This document shows positions 16,301-23,301 of a DNA stretch of 25,861 nucleotides, one piece after another. Under the pieces are notes generated by a model. It ran no database searches. It was given only the letters and a program-made list of their open reading frames with translations, and had not been told where the DNA came from. Source of the stretch: DAOTYX01 sp034434635. GTDB taxonomy: Bacteria; Chloroflexota; Anaerolineae; B4-G1; DUEL01. The DNA is taken from the NCBI GenBank assembly GCA_034434635.1, contig DAOTYX010000013.1, forward strand, positions 1-25,861, read 5' to 3'. Numbering within the stretch: position 1 is the first letter of the stretch; every line of letters starts with the position of its first letter. A program made the position numbers and the translations under genes.

Positions 16301-16801
16301 ATGGAAAGAAGGCGGATCATCGCCGTCATCGGCGGGTCGGCAGCCACGCCCGAAGAGGAAGAGGCAGCGGAAGCGGTGGGGCGGGCGTTGGCGGCAGCCG
16401 GCGCGGTGCTGGTCTGCGGGGGGCGTGGCGGGGTGATGGCCGCAGCCTGCCGTGGGGCCAGGTCGGCCGGCGGTCTCACCATCGGCATCCTCCCTGGCCC
16501 TACTGCCCAGGAGGCTAACCCCTATGTGGACGTGGCGATCGTCACCGGGATGGGGGAGGCGCGCAACGCCATCATCGCCCGCACTGCCCAGGCCGTGGTC
16601 GCCATCGGCGGCGGCTACGGCACGCTGAGCGAGATCGCCTACGCGCTGCACTTCGGCGCGCCGGTGGTGGGGCTGGGTACCTGGGAAGTGGCGCGGGAAG
16701 GGCAGCTGCCAGCACCCATCCACCGCGCCGCTTCGCCTGAGGAGGCGGCTGCACTGGCGCTGCGCCTGGCTGCTCCCGCAGGGGGTGACTCTTCGCCCTG
16801 A
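16301..16801 (+). CDS. TIGR00725/LOG-like (SLOG superfamily) Rossmann protein
   Basis: 166 aa; ATG 16301 with GAGAGGGA upstream. It resembles the TIGR00725 branch of the 'lysine decarboxylase-like'/LOG superfamily: IIAVIGGSAATPEEEEAAE, CGGRGGVMAAACRGA, then the nucleotide-binding GGGYGTLSEIAYAL, which replaces the PGGxGTxxE of LOG phosphoribohydrolases. Mononucleotide or nucleotide-sugar binding is likely. Actual hydrolase activity cannot be predicted because the PGG is GGG. It starts 14 bp after the solute-binding lipoprotein and probably shares its transcript. Open frame continues past its TGA for 51 codons (see the finding on 16802-16954). Confidence 0.82.
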   Translation: MERRRIIAVIGGSAATPEEEEAAEAVGRALAAAGAVLVCGGRGGVMAAACRGARSAGGLTIGILPGPTAQEANPYVDVAIVTGMGEARNAIIARTAQAVVAIGGGYGTLSEIAYALHFGAPVVGLGTWEVAREGQLPAPIHRAASPEEAAALALRLAAPAGGDSSP

Positions 16802-16954
16802 TGTCGCGGTGTCGTCCTGTACGACGGCTTCGCGTACCTGGCCAGGCTGACCTTCAGTTTCGGCAATGGGCAGAACGATGCCCTGCTACTCGAGGTAGAT
16901 GCCCGCAACGGCAATTCCCACCAGCCGAAGGTTGACCTCGGTTCGCCCACTTGA
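16802..16954 (+). pseudogene. Possible coding remnant without a start codon
   Basis: After the TGA at 16799-16801 the same frame stays open to a TGA at 16952-16954. It reads as plausible protein (VVLYDGFAYLARLTFSFGNG, then DALLLEVDARNGN). Codon third positions are GC-rich in the first half. No ATG or GTG with a ribosome-binding site opens this frame, and I do not recognise it. It could be the tail of a decayed gene or chance. Confidence 0.25.
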
Positions 16955-16979
16955 CAGCCAGATGGAATCAGGGTATTCT
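16951..16979 (+). promoter_or_regulatory. Strong sigma-70-type promoter upstream of rubredoxin
   Basis: A perfect TTGACA (16951-16956), a 17-bp spacer and TATTCT (16974-16979, 4/6). The predicted transcription start near 16986 leaves a ~29-nt leader to the rubredoxin ATG. This is the best promoter match in the window and marks the start of the rubredoxin/reductase transcript. Confidence 0.75.
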
Positions 16980-17014
16980 ACCTCCATCCCCAAACAGGGT
17001 AAAGGAGGTCCAAC

Positions 17015-17176
17015 ATGCAGAAGTGGGAATGCCAGGTTTGCGGTTACGTCTATGACCCGGCAAAGGGCGATCCGCAGAGCGGTATCCCCGCCGGGACAGC
17101 CTTCGAGGATCTGCCAGAGGACTGGGTCTGCCCCGACTGCGGCGCGACCAAGGACATGTTCGAGCCGGTGGATTAG
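17015..17176 (+). CDS. Rubredoxin
   Basis: 53 aa, the family's usual size. This small one-electron carrier has a single Fe(Cys)4 centre. Ribosome-binding site AAAGGAGG at 17001-17008, ATG 17015. Both Cys pairs are present: CQVCGYVYDPAKGD (C-x2-C-G-Y) and WVCPDCGATKDMFEPV (C-P-x-C-G). Conserved aromatic residues (Trp4, Tyr11, Tyr13, Trp37) are in place. It is followed 41 bp later by an NADH:rubredoxin-reductase-like gene, the natural electron donor. In anaerobes and microaerophiles this pair feeds rubrerythrins, superoxide reductase or flavodiiron O2 reductases; no such terminal enzyme with a rubredoxin-linked motif is adjacent here. Confidence 0.97.
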   Translation: MQKWECQVCGYVYDPAKGDPQSGIPAGTAFEDLPEDWVCPDCGATKDMFEPVD

Positions 17177-17217
17177 GCGTGCCGCGCGGCGCTCCGGCCG
17201 TCTGGAGGGGCCTGTCC

Positions 17218-18399
17218 ATGCGACACGTCATCGTGGGCAACGGTGTCGCCGGCATCACCGCCGCCACGGAACTGGCGACGCGCCACGCTGGGGAGATCGT
17301 CGTCTACACCGCCGAGCGCTACCCCTACTACTTCCGTCCGCAGTTGCCCCGCTTCCTGGCTGGCGAACTGGCCCAGGAGCGGCTCTTCGCCCGCCCGCCT
17401 GCCTGGTACGACGAGCAGGGCATCCGCGTCCATCTGGGGCAGGCGGTCGTGCGCCTGCTGCCCGACCAACACCGCGTCGTGCTGGCCGATGGCAGCGAAG
17501 TGGCTTACGATCGTCTGTTGCTGGCAACCGGCGCGGTCCCTGCTGTCCCTCCGGTCGAGGGGGCGGGTCGGCGTGGCGTCTTCACCCTGCGCACCCTCGA
17601 CGATGCACTGGCGATCCGCGAGTACGCCGCCCGCAGCCGCCATGCGGTCGTCATCGGCGGGGGACTGCTGGGGCTGGAGGCGGCCCGCGGCCTCCTCGGC
17701 CTGGGGCTGACGGTCACGGTGCTGGAGTTCTTCTCCCGCCTGATGCCCCGTCAGTTAGATGAAGAAGGGGCCGCGCTTTTCCGTGTCCTGGTCGAACGGC
17801 TGGGCCTCCAGGTGACCCTGAACGCCAGGACTCAGGCCTTCCTGGGCGATGAGGCGGTGCAGGGGGTCAGGCTGGAGGACGGACGGGAGATTCCGGCGCA
17901 AATGGTGCTGGTCTGTACCGGGGTGCGCTGCAACGCCGACCTGGCTGCCGCGGCCGGCCTCACGGTGAACCGCGGGGTGGTGGTGGATACGCGTATGTCC
18001 ACCAGCGTCCCCGACATCTACGCCGCCGGCGACTTGGCCTCTTTCAACGGCCGCTCGTGGGGCATCATCCCCCAGGCGCGCGCTCAGGCGCTCGTCGCCG
18101 CAGCCAATATGGCTGGCGAGGAGGCTACTTACGAGGAAGTGGTGCCATCCACCACGCTCAAGATCACCGGTATTGACCTGACCTCATGTGGCGTGGCAGT
18201 GCCGGAAGGGGAGGGTTTCCTCGAGTTGCGCCATACTGACCCTGCGGCGGGGATCTACAGGAAACTGGTACTGCAGGGTGACGTCGCCGTGGGCGCCATC
18301 GTCATCGGTGACCGCGACGCGGCACGCCGCTTCGAGGCGCTGACCACCGCCCATGCCCCGCTCAGCCGGGAGGAAGCAACAGCCTTAGTGAAGGGGTGA
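17218..18399 (+). CDS. NAD(P)H:rubredoxin reductase-like FAD flavoprotein
   Basis: 393 aa from ATG 17218 (GGAGGGG at 17204-17210); a longer GTG start at 17179 lacks a comparable ribosome-binding site. The FAD-binding N-terminus is HVIVGNGVAGITAA, and the NAD(P)H-binding motif is VVIGGGLLGLEAARGL (~residues 142-157). The second FAD motif is DIYAAGDLASF. There is no CxxxxC redox disulfide, which fits the NROR/NirB-N-terminal/AIF-like branch rather than dithiol reductases. Direct proximity to rubredoxin suggests it reduces that protein with NAD(P)H. It ends 17 bp before the first hairpin of the array. Confidence 0.9.
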   Translation: MRHVIVGNGVAGITAATELATRHAGEIVVYTAERYPYYFRPQLPRFLAGELAQERLFARPPAWYDEQGIRVHLGQAVVRLLPDQHRVVLADGSEVAYDRLLLATGAVPAVPPVEGAGRRGVFTLRTLDDALAIREYAARSRHAVVIGGGLLGLEAARGLLGLGLTVTVLEFFSRLMPRQLDEEGAALFRVLVERLGLQVTLNARTQAFLGDEAVQGVRLEDGREIPAQMVLVCTGVRCNADLAAAAGLTVNRGVVVDTRMSTSVPDIYAAGDLASFNGRSWGIIPQARAQALVAAANMAGEEATYEEVVPSTTLKITGIDLTSCGVAVPEGEGFLELRHTDPAAGIYRKLVLQGDVAVGAIVIGDRDAARRFEALTTAHAPLSREEATALVKG

Positions 18400-18415
18400 C
18401 ACAGAGATTTGGAGC

Positions 18416-18838
18416 GCGCTGACGGAGTCAGCGCTTTCAAAGCGGCGGCATGGCCGCCGCAAGCCAAAGTTTGGAGTGTGCCGACGAAGTCGGCACTTTG
18501 AAAGCGGCGACGTGTCGCCGCAAGCCAAAGTTTGGAGTGCGCCGACGGAGTCGGCGCTTTGAAAGCGGCGACATAGTCGCCGCAGTCCAAAGGCGCTTGC
18601 AGAGCGGCGACACGTCGCCGCAGGCCAAAGTTTGGAGTGCGCCGACGGAGTCGGCGCTTTGAAAGCGGCGACATAGTCGCCGCAGGCCAAAGGCGCTTTC
18701 AGAGCGGCGACACGTCGCCGCAAGCCAAAGTTTGGAGTGCGCCGACGGAGTCGGCGCTTTGAAAGCGGCGACATAGTCGCCGCAATCCAAAGGCGCTTTC
18801 AGAGCGGCGACACGTCGCCGCAATCCAAAAACGCTTTC
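18416..18838 (+). repeat. Array of 13 small perfect hairpins in 61/62-bp then 100-bp units
   Basis: Two stem types alternate. Type A is GCGCCGAC-GGA-GTCGGCGC, at 18416, 18478, 18539, 18639 and 18739. Type B is GCGGCGAC-(AC, GT or ATA)-GTCGCCGC. Linkers are also palindromic: CCAAAGTTTGG before A stems and GCTTTGAAAGC between A and B. The first two A stems are 62 and 61 bp apart (two hairpins per unit); the last three are exactly 100 bp apart (three hairpins per unit, with an added AGGCGCTT(T/G)CAGA + B stem). Arms change together: GCGCTGAC/GTCAGCGC, GTGCCGAC/GTCGGCAC, GCGGCGGC/GCCGCCGC. A degraded half-unit, GCGGCGACGCGT, lies at about 18843-18854. It fills the 480-bp gap between two genes; no protein-coding gene is supported there. 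Confidence 0.95.
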
Positions 18839-18879
18839 GACGCGGCGACGCGTAGAAGCAAGGAGAAAGGAGGACAAAG

Positions 18880-19377
18880 ATGGGCACGAAAGGACGGGAG
18901 ATCGTTGGTGTCGAGGTGGAGCGGCTCGTAGAGACGCTCCGTAAGGCCTTCGCCGATGAATGGCTGGCCTACTATCAGTACTGGCTGGGCGCGAAGGTGG
19001 CCAAAGGCCCGATGAAAGAGGCCGTCATCGCCGAATTGATCCAACACGCCGCCGATGAACTGCGCCACTCGGACATGCTGTCGCTGCGCATCATCCAACT
19101 GGGCGGCACGCCGCCGCTCTCGCCGCAGGAGTGGTACAAACTCACCAACTGCGGCTACGACGCCCCGGCTGACCCCTACGTCAGGGTGCTGCTGGAGCAG
19201 AACATCCACGGCGAGCAGTGCGCCATCGGCGCCTACAAGCAGTTGATGGAGATGACGCAGGACGCTGATCCGGTGACCTACAACATGGCCCTCAGCATCC
19301 TCACCGACGAGATCGAGCACGAAGAAGACCTGCAGGCCCTGTTGGAGGACCTGCAACTGATGCAGTCTCGCGGCTGA
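18880..19377 (+). CDS. Bacterioferritin-like ferritin-superfamily protein
   Basis: 165 aa; ATG 18880 with AAAGGAGG at 18866-18873. A four-helix diiron protein with ligands at the expected spacing: Glu27 (helix 1), Glu60-x2-His63 (ADELRHSDML), Glu112 or Glu106 (helix 3) and Glu144-x2-His147 (TDEIEHEEDL). The 33-residue gap between Glu27 and Glu60 equals Glu18-Glu51 of bacterioferritin. The heme-ligating methionine that follows the second Glu in bacterioferritin is absent (Leu61), so heme binding is not expected. Probable role: iron storage/detoxification with O2 or H2O2. It lies downstream of rubredoxin and its reductase, separated by the hairpin array, and may be cotranscribed with them. Confidence 0.85.
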   Translation: MGTKGREIVGVEVERLVETLRKAFADEWLAYYQYWLGAKVAKGPMKEAVIAELIQHAADELRHSDMLSLRIIQLGGTPPLSPQEWYKLTNCGYDAPADPYVRVLLEQNIHGEQCAIGAYKQLMEMTQDADPVTYNMALSILTDEIEHEEDLQALLEDLQLMQSRG

Positions 19378-19393
19378 GCCCGGCCCCCGTCGT

Positions 19394-19435
19394 TGCGCCA
19401 GGCGCTCCGGGGTCGCCTCCGGGCCGCCTGGCGCA
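19394..19435 (+). terminator. GC-rich terminator-like hairpin
   Basis: An exact 11-bp stem, TGCGCCAGGCG (19394-19404) with CGCCTGGCGCA (19425-19435), and a 20-nt loop that can pair further. Only a short weak T-containing stretch (GTTTAT) follows. It lies 16 bp after the ferritin-like stop and before a new gene, a sensible end for the rubredoxin-ferritin transcript. Confidence 0.6.
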
Positions 19436-19454
19436 GCCGTTTATCCGATGAACG

Positions 19455-19865
19455 ATGACCATCGCCGAACGGAACAAGAACCTGCGCATCGTCGCCGAAC
19501 TGCTCCAGGTCCACCTGCCGGCCGCGCTGGAGGACCAACCACTGGCCCATGACTTGCTCTCCGTTGTAGGGATGACCCTGCGCGCCGTCTATGAGGATGC
19601 GCTTCATTCGTCAGACGTCTGGGACCGCAAGCACTACCACCTGCGCGCGGACCTGTTCCGCGACGAGTGGACGTGGGCGCTGGCCGCGGCAAACACCGCC
19701 GAAGGCCTGGCCGACCGCGCCGCCCCGGTGACCCCGGAGAGCCTGGAACGCCTGCGACGGCTCATCCGCGCCCCACTGGAGGTGCCTGCCCGGCGGCTCA
19801 TCCGCCACCCGGAGGCCTTTCGCGGCGCGGCGCAGGCCAACCGCGCCCGACGCAAATCGGCCTGA
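19455..19865 (+). CDS. Small soluble helical protein, unknown
   Basis: 136 aa from ATG 19455. The ribosome-binding site is not recognisable, so the start is uncertain. No membrane segment, signal peptide or metal-binding motif. It looks mainly alpha-helical (ERNKNLRIVAELLQVHLPAA, SLERLRRLIRAPLEVPARRL) with a basic C-terminus ending RARRKSA. Coding is supported by protein-like composition and its placement between a terminator-like stem and the next gene's strong ribosome-binding site. I do not recognise a family. It lies 39 bp before the Rossmann dehydrogenase-like gene and is probably cotranscribed with it. Confidence 0.55.
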   Translation: MTIAERNKNLRIVAELLQVHLPAALEDQPLAHDLLSVVGMTLRAVYEDALHSSDVWDRKHYHLRADLFRDEWTWALAAANTAEGLADRAAPVTPESLERLRRLIRAPLEVPARRLIRHPEAFRGAAQANRARRKSA

Positions 19866-19904
19866 CCGCTCCGAGACTTCCGATATCTTGGGAGGAGGCA
19901 ACCC

Positions 19905-21032
19905 ATGAGACCAACCCTCTTGCTCATCGGTGCCGGCGGGTTGGGCAGCACGATCCTGGAACTGCTGGCCCGCACGGAAGGCCTGGGTGAGATCGTCGTC
20001 GCCGACCGGGACGCCGCGCGCGGCGAGGCGCGCTGCAACCTGGCCCGCCTGGGGGCGCTGGCGCAGGGACCCGCGCCCACGATCCGCTTCCTGCCCCTCG
20101 ACCTGCACAACGCCGACGCCGTAGCCGAGGCGGTGCATCGCATCGCCCCCGACATCATCCTCACCACCGCCAGCCTGCAGACCTGGTGGCTGGCGGATCT
20201 GCTGCCGCCGGAAGCGGCAGCGGCGGTCAAACGGGCCGGCTTCGGCGTCTGGCTGCCGGTCAACCTGACCCTGACGCTGAAACTGATGCGCGCGCTGCGC
20301 GACGCCGACTACCACGGCGTGACCATCGTCGCTCCCTACCCCGACGTGGTTAACGTGGTGCTGGGCCGGCTGGGACTGGCCCCCACCTGCGGCCTGGGCA
20401 ACCTGGACGAGATCGTGCCCAAGGTGCGCCTGCTGGCCGCCGAACGGCTGAACACCCCGGTCGAGGCGGTGCGCGTACTGCTGGTGGCCCACCACGCCGT
20501 GGAGCCGTTCGTCTTCGGCAAGCCAATGACCGAGCGTCCGCCCTACTTCTTGCGTATCGAACACGGCGGCGAGGATGTGACCGCAGCGGTGCAGGGCGAC
20601 GACCTGCTCTTCGCCCTCTACCCTATCCCCTCCGGTCCGGTGACCCACTTCCTCACCGCCGGCTCCGCCGTGCGCCTGGTCCGCGCCTTCATCTCTCCCG
20701 GCGGCGCTTTCCTGCACGCCCCCGGCCCGCTGGGCCTGCCCGGCGGCTACCCCATCATCGTCGAGGGCGACACGGTGCGGCTGGCCCCCATCGCTGGCCT
20801 GACGCCGCAGGAGGCGGTGGCGATCAACGAGCGCGCCCACCGCTTCGACGGCATCGAGCGCATCGAAGCCGACGGCACGGTCGTCTTCTGCTCCTGGGCG
20901 GTGGAGGCGCTGCGCCAGACCCTGGGCTACGATTGCCCGCGCCTGGCCCCTGACCAGGCCGAGGAGCGCGCGGGTGAACTGATGGCCCGCTTCCGCCGCT
21001 TCGCCGAACAGCACGGGGTGACGCTGCCATAA
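19905..21032 (+). CDS. Rossmann-fold dehydrogenase-like protein (saccharopine/opine or malate dehydrogenase related)
   Basis: 375 aa; ATG 19905 with GGAGGAGG at 19891-19898. The N-terminal dinucleotide-binding motif is LLIGAGGLGSTILELLA with acidic DRD at the end of the second strand, which suggests NAD(H) rather than NADP(H). Segment YPDVVNVVLGRLGLAPTCGL followed by VRVLLVAHHAV resembles the substrate-domain entry of malate/lactate dehydrogenases ('NPVDVxT...G...HG'), with paired histidines where those enzymes have the catalytic His. The rest matches no family I can name. Other possibilities are a saccharopine-dehydrogenase-like or opine-dehydrogenase-like enzyme. Substrate unknown; it precedes the kinase-regulator-GOGAT-like unit by 64 bp. 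Confidence 0.6.
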   Translation: MRPTLLLIGAGGLGSTILELLARTEGLGEIVVADRDAARGEARCNLARLGALAQGPAPTIRFLPLDLHNADAVAEAVHRIAPDIILTTASLQTWWLADLLPPEAAAAVKRAGFGVWLPVNLTLTLKLMRALRDADYHGVTIVAPYPDVVNVVLGRLGLAPTCGLGNLDEIVPKVRLLAAERLNTPVEAVRVLLVAHHAVEPFVFGKPMTERPPYFLRIEHGGEDVTAAVQGDDLLFALYPIPSGPVTHFLTAGSAVRLVRAFISPGGAFLHAPGPLGLPGGYPIIVEGDTVRLAPIAGLTPQEAVAINERAHRFDGIERIEADGTVVFCSWAVEALRQTLGYDCPRLAPDQAEERAGELMARFRRFAEQHGVTLP

Positions 21033-21096
21033 CCCCTTCCCTGCCGCCTAAGGCGGGGGGATCCGTCAGACCGAGGAGACCTGCGGAGCAACCCGG

Positions 21097-22737
21097 ATGG
21101 CCGACGACATCCGTCAACGCCTGGAGCAGAAGACCGCCCAACTGCGCGCCATCGGTCAGATCAGCGCGGCGCTGGCGGCTGCCTGGGAACTGGAGGACAC
21201 GCTGACGGTGATCACCCGCATCACCTCGGAGGTGATGGGGGTGGACTCCTGCTCCATCTACCTGCAGGAGCCGGGCAGCGACCGGCTGGTGCTCAAGGCG
21301 ACCACCGGTCTGGCGCAGGAAGCCGTTGGCCACGCCTCGCTGGCCATCGGCGAGGGGTTGACCGGATACGCCGTCACGCAGGGGCGACCGGTGGCGGCGC
21401 GGGATGCCCTCAGCGACCCGCGCTTCAAACTCCTGCCCGAGACGCGCGAGGAGGGGCTGCGTTCCCTCCTGGCCGTGCCGCTCAGCGTGCAGGGACGCAG
21501 CATCGGCGCGCTCAACGTCCAGACCGCCCAGCCGCACGACTACACCGCCGACGAGGTCGAACTGCTCTCCCTCATCGCTAACCTGGCCGCCGGGGCGCTG
21601 GAAAAGGCCGCCCTCTACGACCGCATGCGCCAGCAGATCGCCGAACTCTCCACCCTGGCCGAGGTCAGCCGCACGGTCACCTCACCGCTCTACCTGGACG
21701 AGATGCTGGGCGTGGTCACCGAGATGGCCGCGCGGGTGATGGGTGCCAAAGCCACCTCCCTGCGCCTGCTGGACGAGGCCAGCGGCCTGCTGGTGCTGCG
21801 CGCGACGCACAACACCGACCCCGCCGGCCGGGAGTTCCCGGCCATCGCCCTGGGGCAGGGGATCGTCGGTCAGGTGGCCGCCGACGGTCAGCCGGCGGTC
21901 ATCCCCGACGTGCGCACCGAACCGCGCTACCTCAATCGCGCCCTGGCCGAGCGAGAGGGACTGGTCGCCCTGCTGTGCGTCCCCCTGGTCGTGCGGGAGC
22001 GCACCGTGGGCGTCTTCTCCTGCTACACCGGCGCGCCGCACGAGTTCACCCCCCAGGAGATCGAACTCTTCCAGACCCTGGCCAACCAGACCGCGCTGGC
22101 CATCGAGAACGCCCGTCTGGTCATCAACGCCGCAGTGGTGCGCGAGATGCACCATCGGGTGAAGAACAACCTGCAGACCATCGCCATGCTCCTGCGACTG
22201 CAGATGAGCGCGGCGGGCGACCTGCGCGCTGAGGACATCCTGGCCGAGACGATCAACCGCATCCTCAGCATCGCCGCTGTCCACGAGACGCTGAGCGAGC
22301 AGGGGCTGCGGATGGTGGACGTGCGGGACGTGCTGGAGCGGGTGGCCCGCTCCATCGCCGAAACGATGCTGGTGCCGGAGCAGGGGATTACCCTCGCCGT
22401 GAGCGGCGACCGGCTGACGCTCCCCTCCCGCGAGGCCACCTCGTTGGCCCTGGTCGCTGGCGAACTGATCCAGAACGCGGTCAAGCACGCCTTCGTCGGA
22501 CGGCCTGGCGGGCGCATTGACGTCCGCCTGCAGGCCGGGCCGACGGAAGCCACACTTACCGTCGCCGACGACGGTGTGGGCGACGCCCGTCCACGCAACT
22601 CCGACCGCGGCCTGGGACTGCAGATCGTGGAGACGCTCGTGGGCGAGGACCTCAAAGGGGCGTTCGAGTTGTCCGCCTCGCCTGCTGGCACGCAGGCAGT
22701 CATCCGCTTCCCCATCGCCACAGGAGGCCGCACGTGA
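21097..22737 (+). CDS. GAF-GAF-HisKA_2 sensor histidine kinase
   Basis: 546 aa, ATG 21097. No transmembrane segment, so it is a cytoplasmic sensor. GAF 1 spans about residues 30-175 (ending SLIANLAAGALEKAALYDRM), GAF 2 about 195-342 (ending ANQTALAIENARL). The HisKA_2 dimerisation box is REMHHRVKNNLQTIAMLLRL, with His353 as probable phosphoacceptor. The HATPase_c domain has ELIQNAVKHAF (N-box), VADDGVG (G1) and GLGLQIVETLV (G2). This kinase class pairs with ANTAR regulators (for example EutW-EutV), and an ANTAR regulator does follow, overlapping by 4 bp (GTGA). The signal sensed by the GAF domains is unknown. Confidence 0.93.
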   Translation: MADDIRQRLEQKTAQLRAIGQISAALAAAWELEDTLTVITRITSEVMGVDSCSIYLQEPGSDRLVLKATTGLAQEAVGHASLAIGEGLTGYAVTQGRPVAARDALSDPRFKLLPETREEGLRSLLAVPLSVQGRSIGALNVQTAQPHDYTADEVELLSLIANLAAGALEKAALYDRMRQQIAELSTLAEVSRTVTSPLYLDEMLGVVTEMAARVMGAKATSLRLLDEASGLLVLRATHNTDPAGREFPAIALGQGIVGQVAADGQPAVIPDVRTEPRYLNRALAEREGLVALLCVPLVVRERTVGVFSCYTGAPHEFTPQEIELFQTLANQTALAIENARLVINAAVVREMHHRVKNNLQTIAMLLRLQMSAAGDLRAEDILAETINRILSIAAVHETLSEQGLRMVDVRDVLERVARSIAETMLVPEQGITLAVSGDRLTLPSREATSLALVAGELIQNAVKHAFVGRPGGRIDVRLQAGPTEATLTVADDGVGDARPRNSDRGLGLQIVETLVGEDLKGAFELSASPAGTQAVIRFPIATGGRT

Positions 22738-23300
22738 AAGGGCTACACATCCTGGTCGCCGACGACGAGGCGCTCATCCGCCTGGGGCTGCGCCGCATCC
22801 TGGAGGAGGCTGGCCACACCGTCGTCGCCGCCGAAGACGGGCTGGCGGCGCTCCGCCTGGCGGAGAGCCGCACGCCGGACCTGGTCATCCTGGACATCAA
22901 GATGCCGCAGATGGATGGGTTGGAGGCGGCGCAGGCGCTGCTGGACCGCGCCCCGGTGCCGATCATCTTCCTCACTGCCTACGGCGAGCAGGAGTTGATC
23001 ACCCGCGCCGCCCGTCTGCCGGTGATGGGCTACCTGGTCAAGCCGATCAAGGAGGCCGAACTGCTGGCGATGATCGAGGTGGCCGCCTGTCGCTTCGAGG
23101 AGCACCGCCGCACGGCCCAGGCCGCCGCGCAGATGGAGGAGGAACTGGCCTCCCGCCGCACGATTGACCGGGCCAAGGGGCTGCTGATGCAGCGCGAGGG
23201 CATCAGCGAACTGGAAGCCTACCATCGCCTCCAACAGCGCGCCCAGGCGGAACGCCGCACGCTGCTGGAGGTGGCAGAAGAGATGACCGCCGAGGAGTGA
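22734..23300 (+). CDS. Response regulator with REC and ANTAR RNA-binding domains
   Basis: 188 aa; GTG 22734 inside the kinase stop (GTGA), with AGGAGG at 22722-22727. The REC domain is complete: Asp10/Asp11, phosphoacceptor Asp54 in VILDIKMP, Thr81 and Lys103 (YLVKPIKE). A helical linker leads to the ANTAR domain from about residue 140: RRTIDRAKGLLMQREGIS, then AYHRLQQRAQAERRTLLEVA. ANTAR proteins bind paired stem-loops in nascent mRNA and prevent termination. The known regulons are often nitrogen or amine metabolism (NasR, AmiR, EutV). The 1-bp gap to the glutamate-synthase-like gene makes that gene the nearest likely partner or target. Confidence 0.94.
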   Translation: MKGLHILVADDEALIRLGLRRILEEAGHTVVAAEDGLAALRLAESRTPDLVILDIKMPQMDGLEAAQALLDRAPVPIIFLTAYGEQELITRAARLPVMGYLVKPIKEAELLAMIEVAACRFEEHRRTAQAAAQMEEELASRRTIDRAKGLLMQREGISELEAYHRLQQRAQAERRTLLEVAEEMTAEE

Positions 23301-23301
23301 G

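Noticed and set aside
16799..16954. Selenocysteine or readthrough at the SLOG stop codon
   Set aside because: The protein is already full length for its family and no SECIS-like hairpin or Sec machinery is visible here.
18416..18838. CRISPR array
   Set aside because: Repeats are themselves palindromic and contiguous, there are no unique spacers of constant length, and no cas genes are in the window.
18416..18838. ANTAR antitermination target for the regulator at 22734
   Set aside because: ANTAR targets are two stem-loops with six-nucleotide loops carrying A1 and G4; these stems have 2-3 nt loops and no terminator follows.
18255..18877. Several overlapping open frames in the hairpin array on both strands
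   Set aside because: They arise from the repeat itself. The encoded repeats are Arg/Ser/Ala-rich and the palindromic base pattern explains the sequence better than coding.
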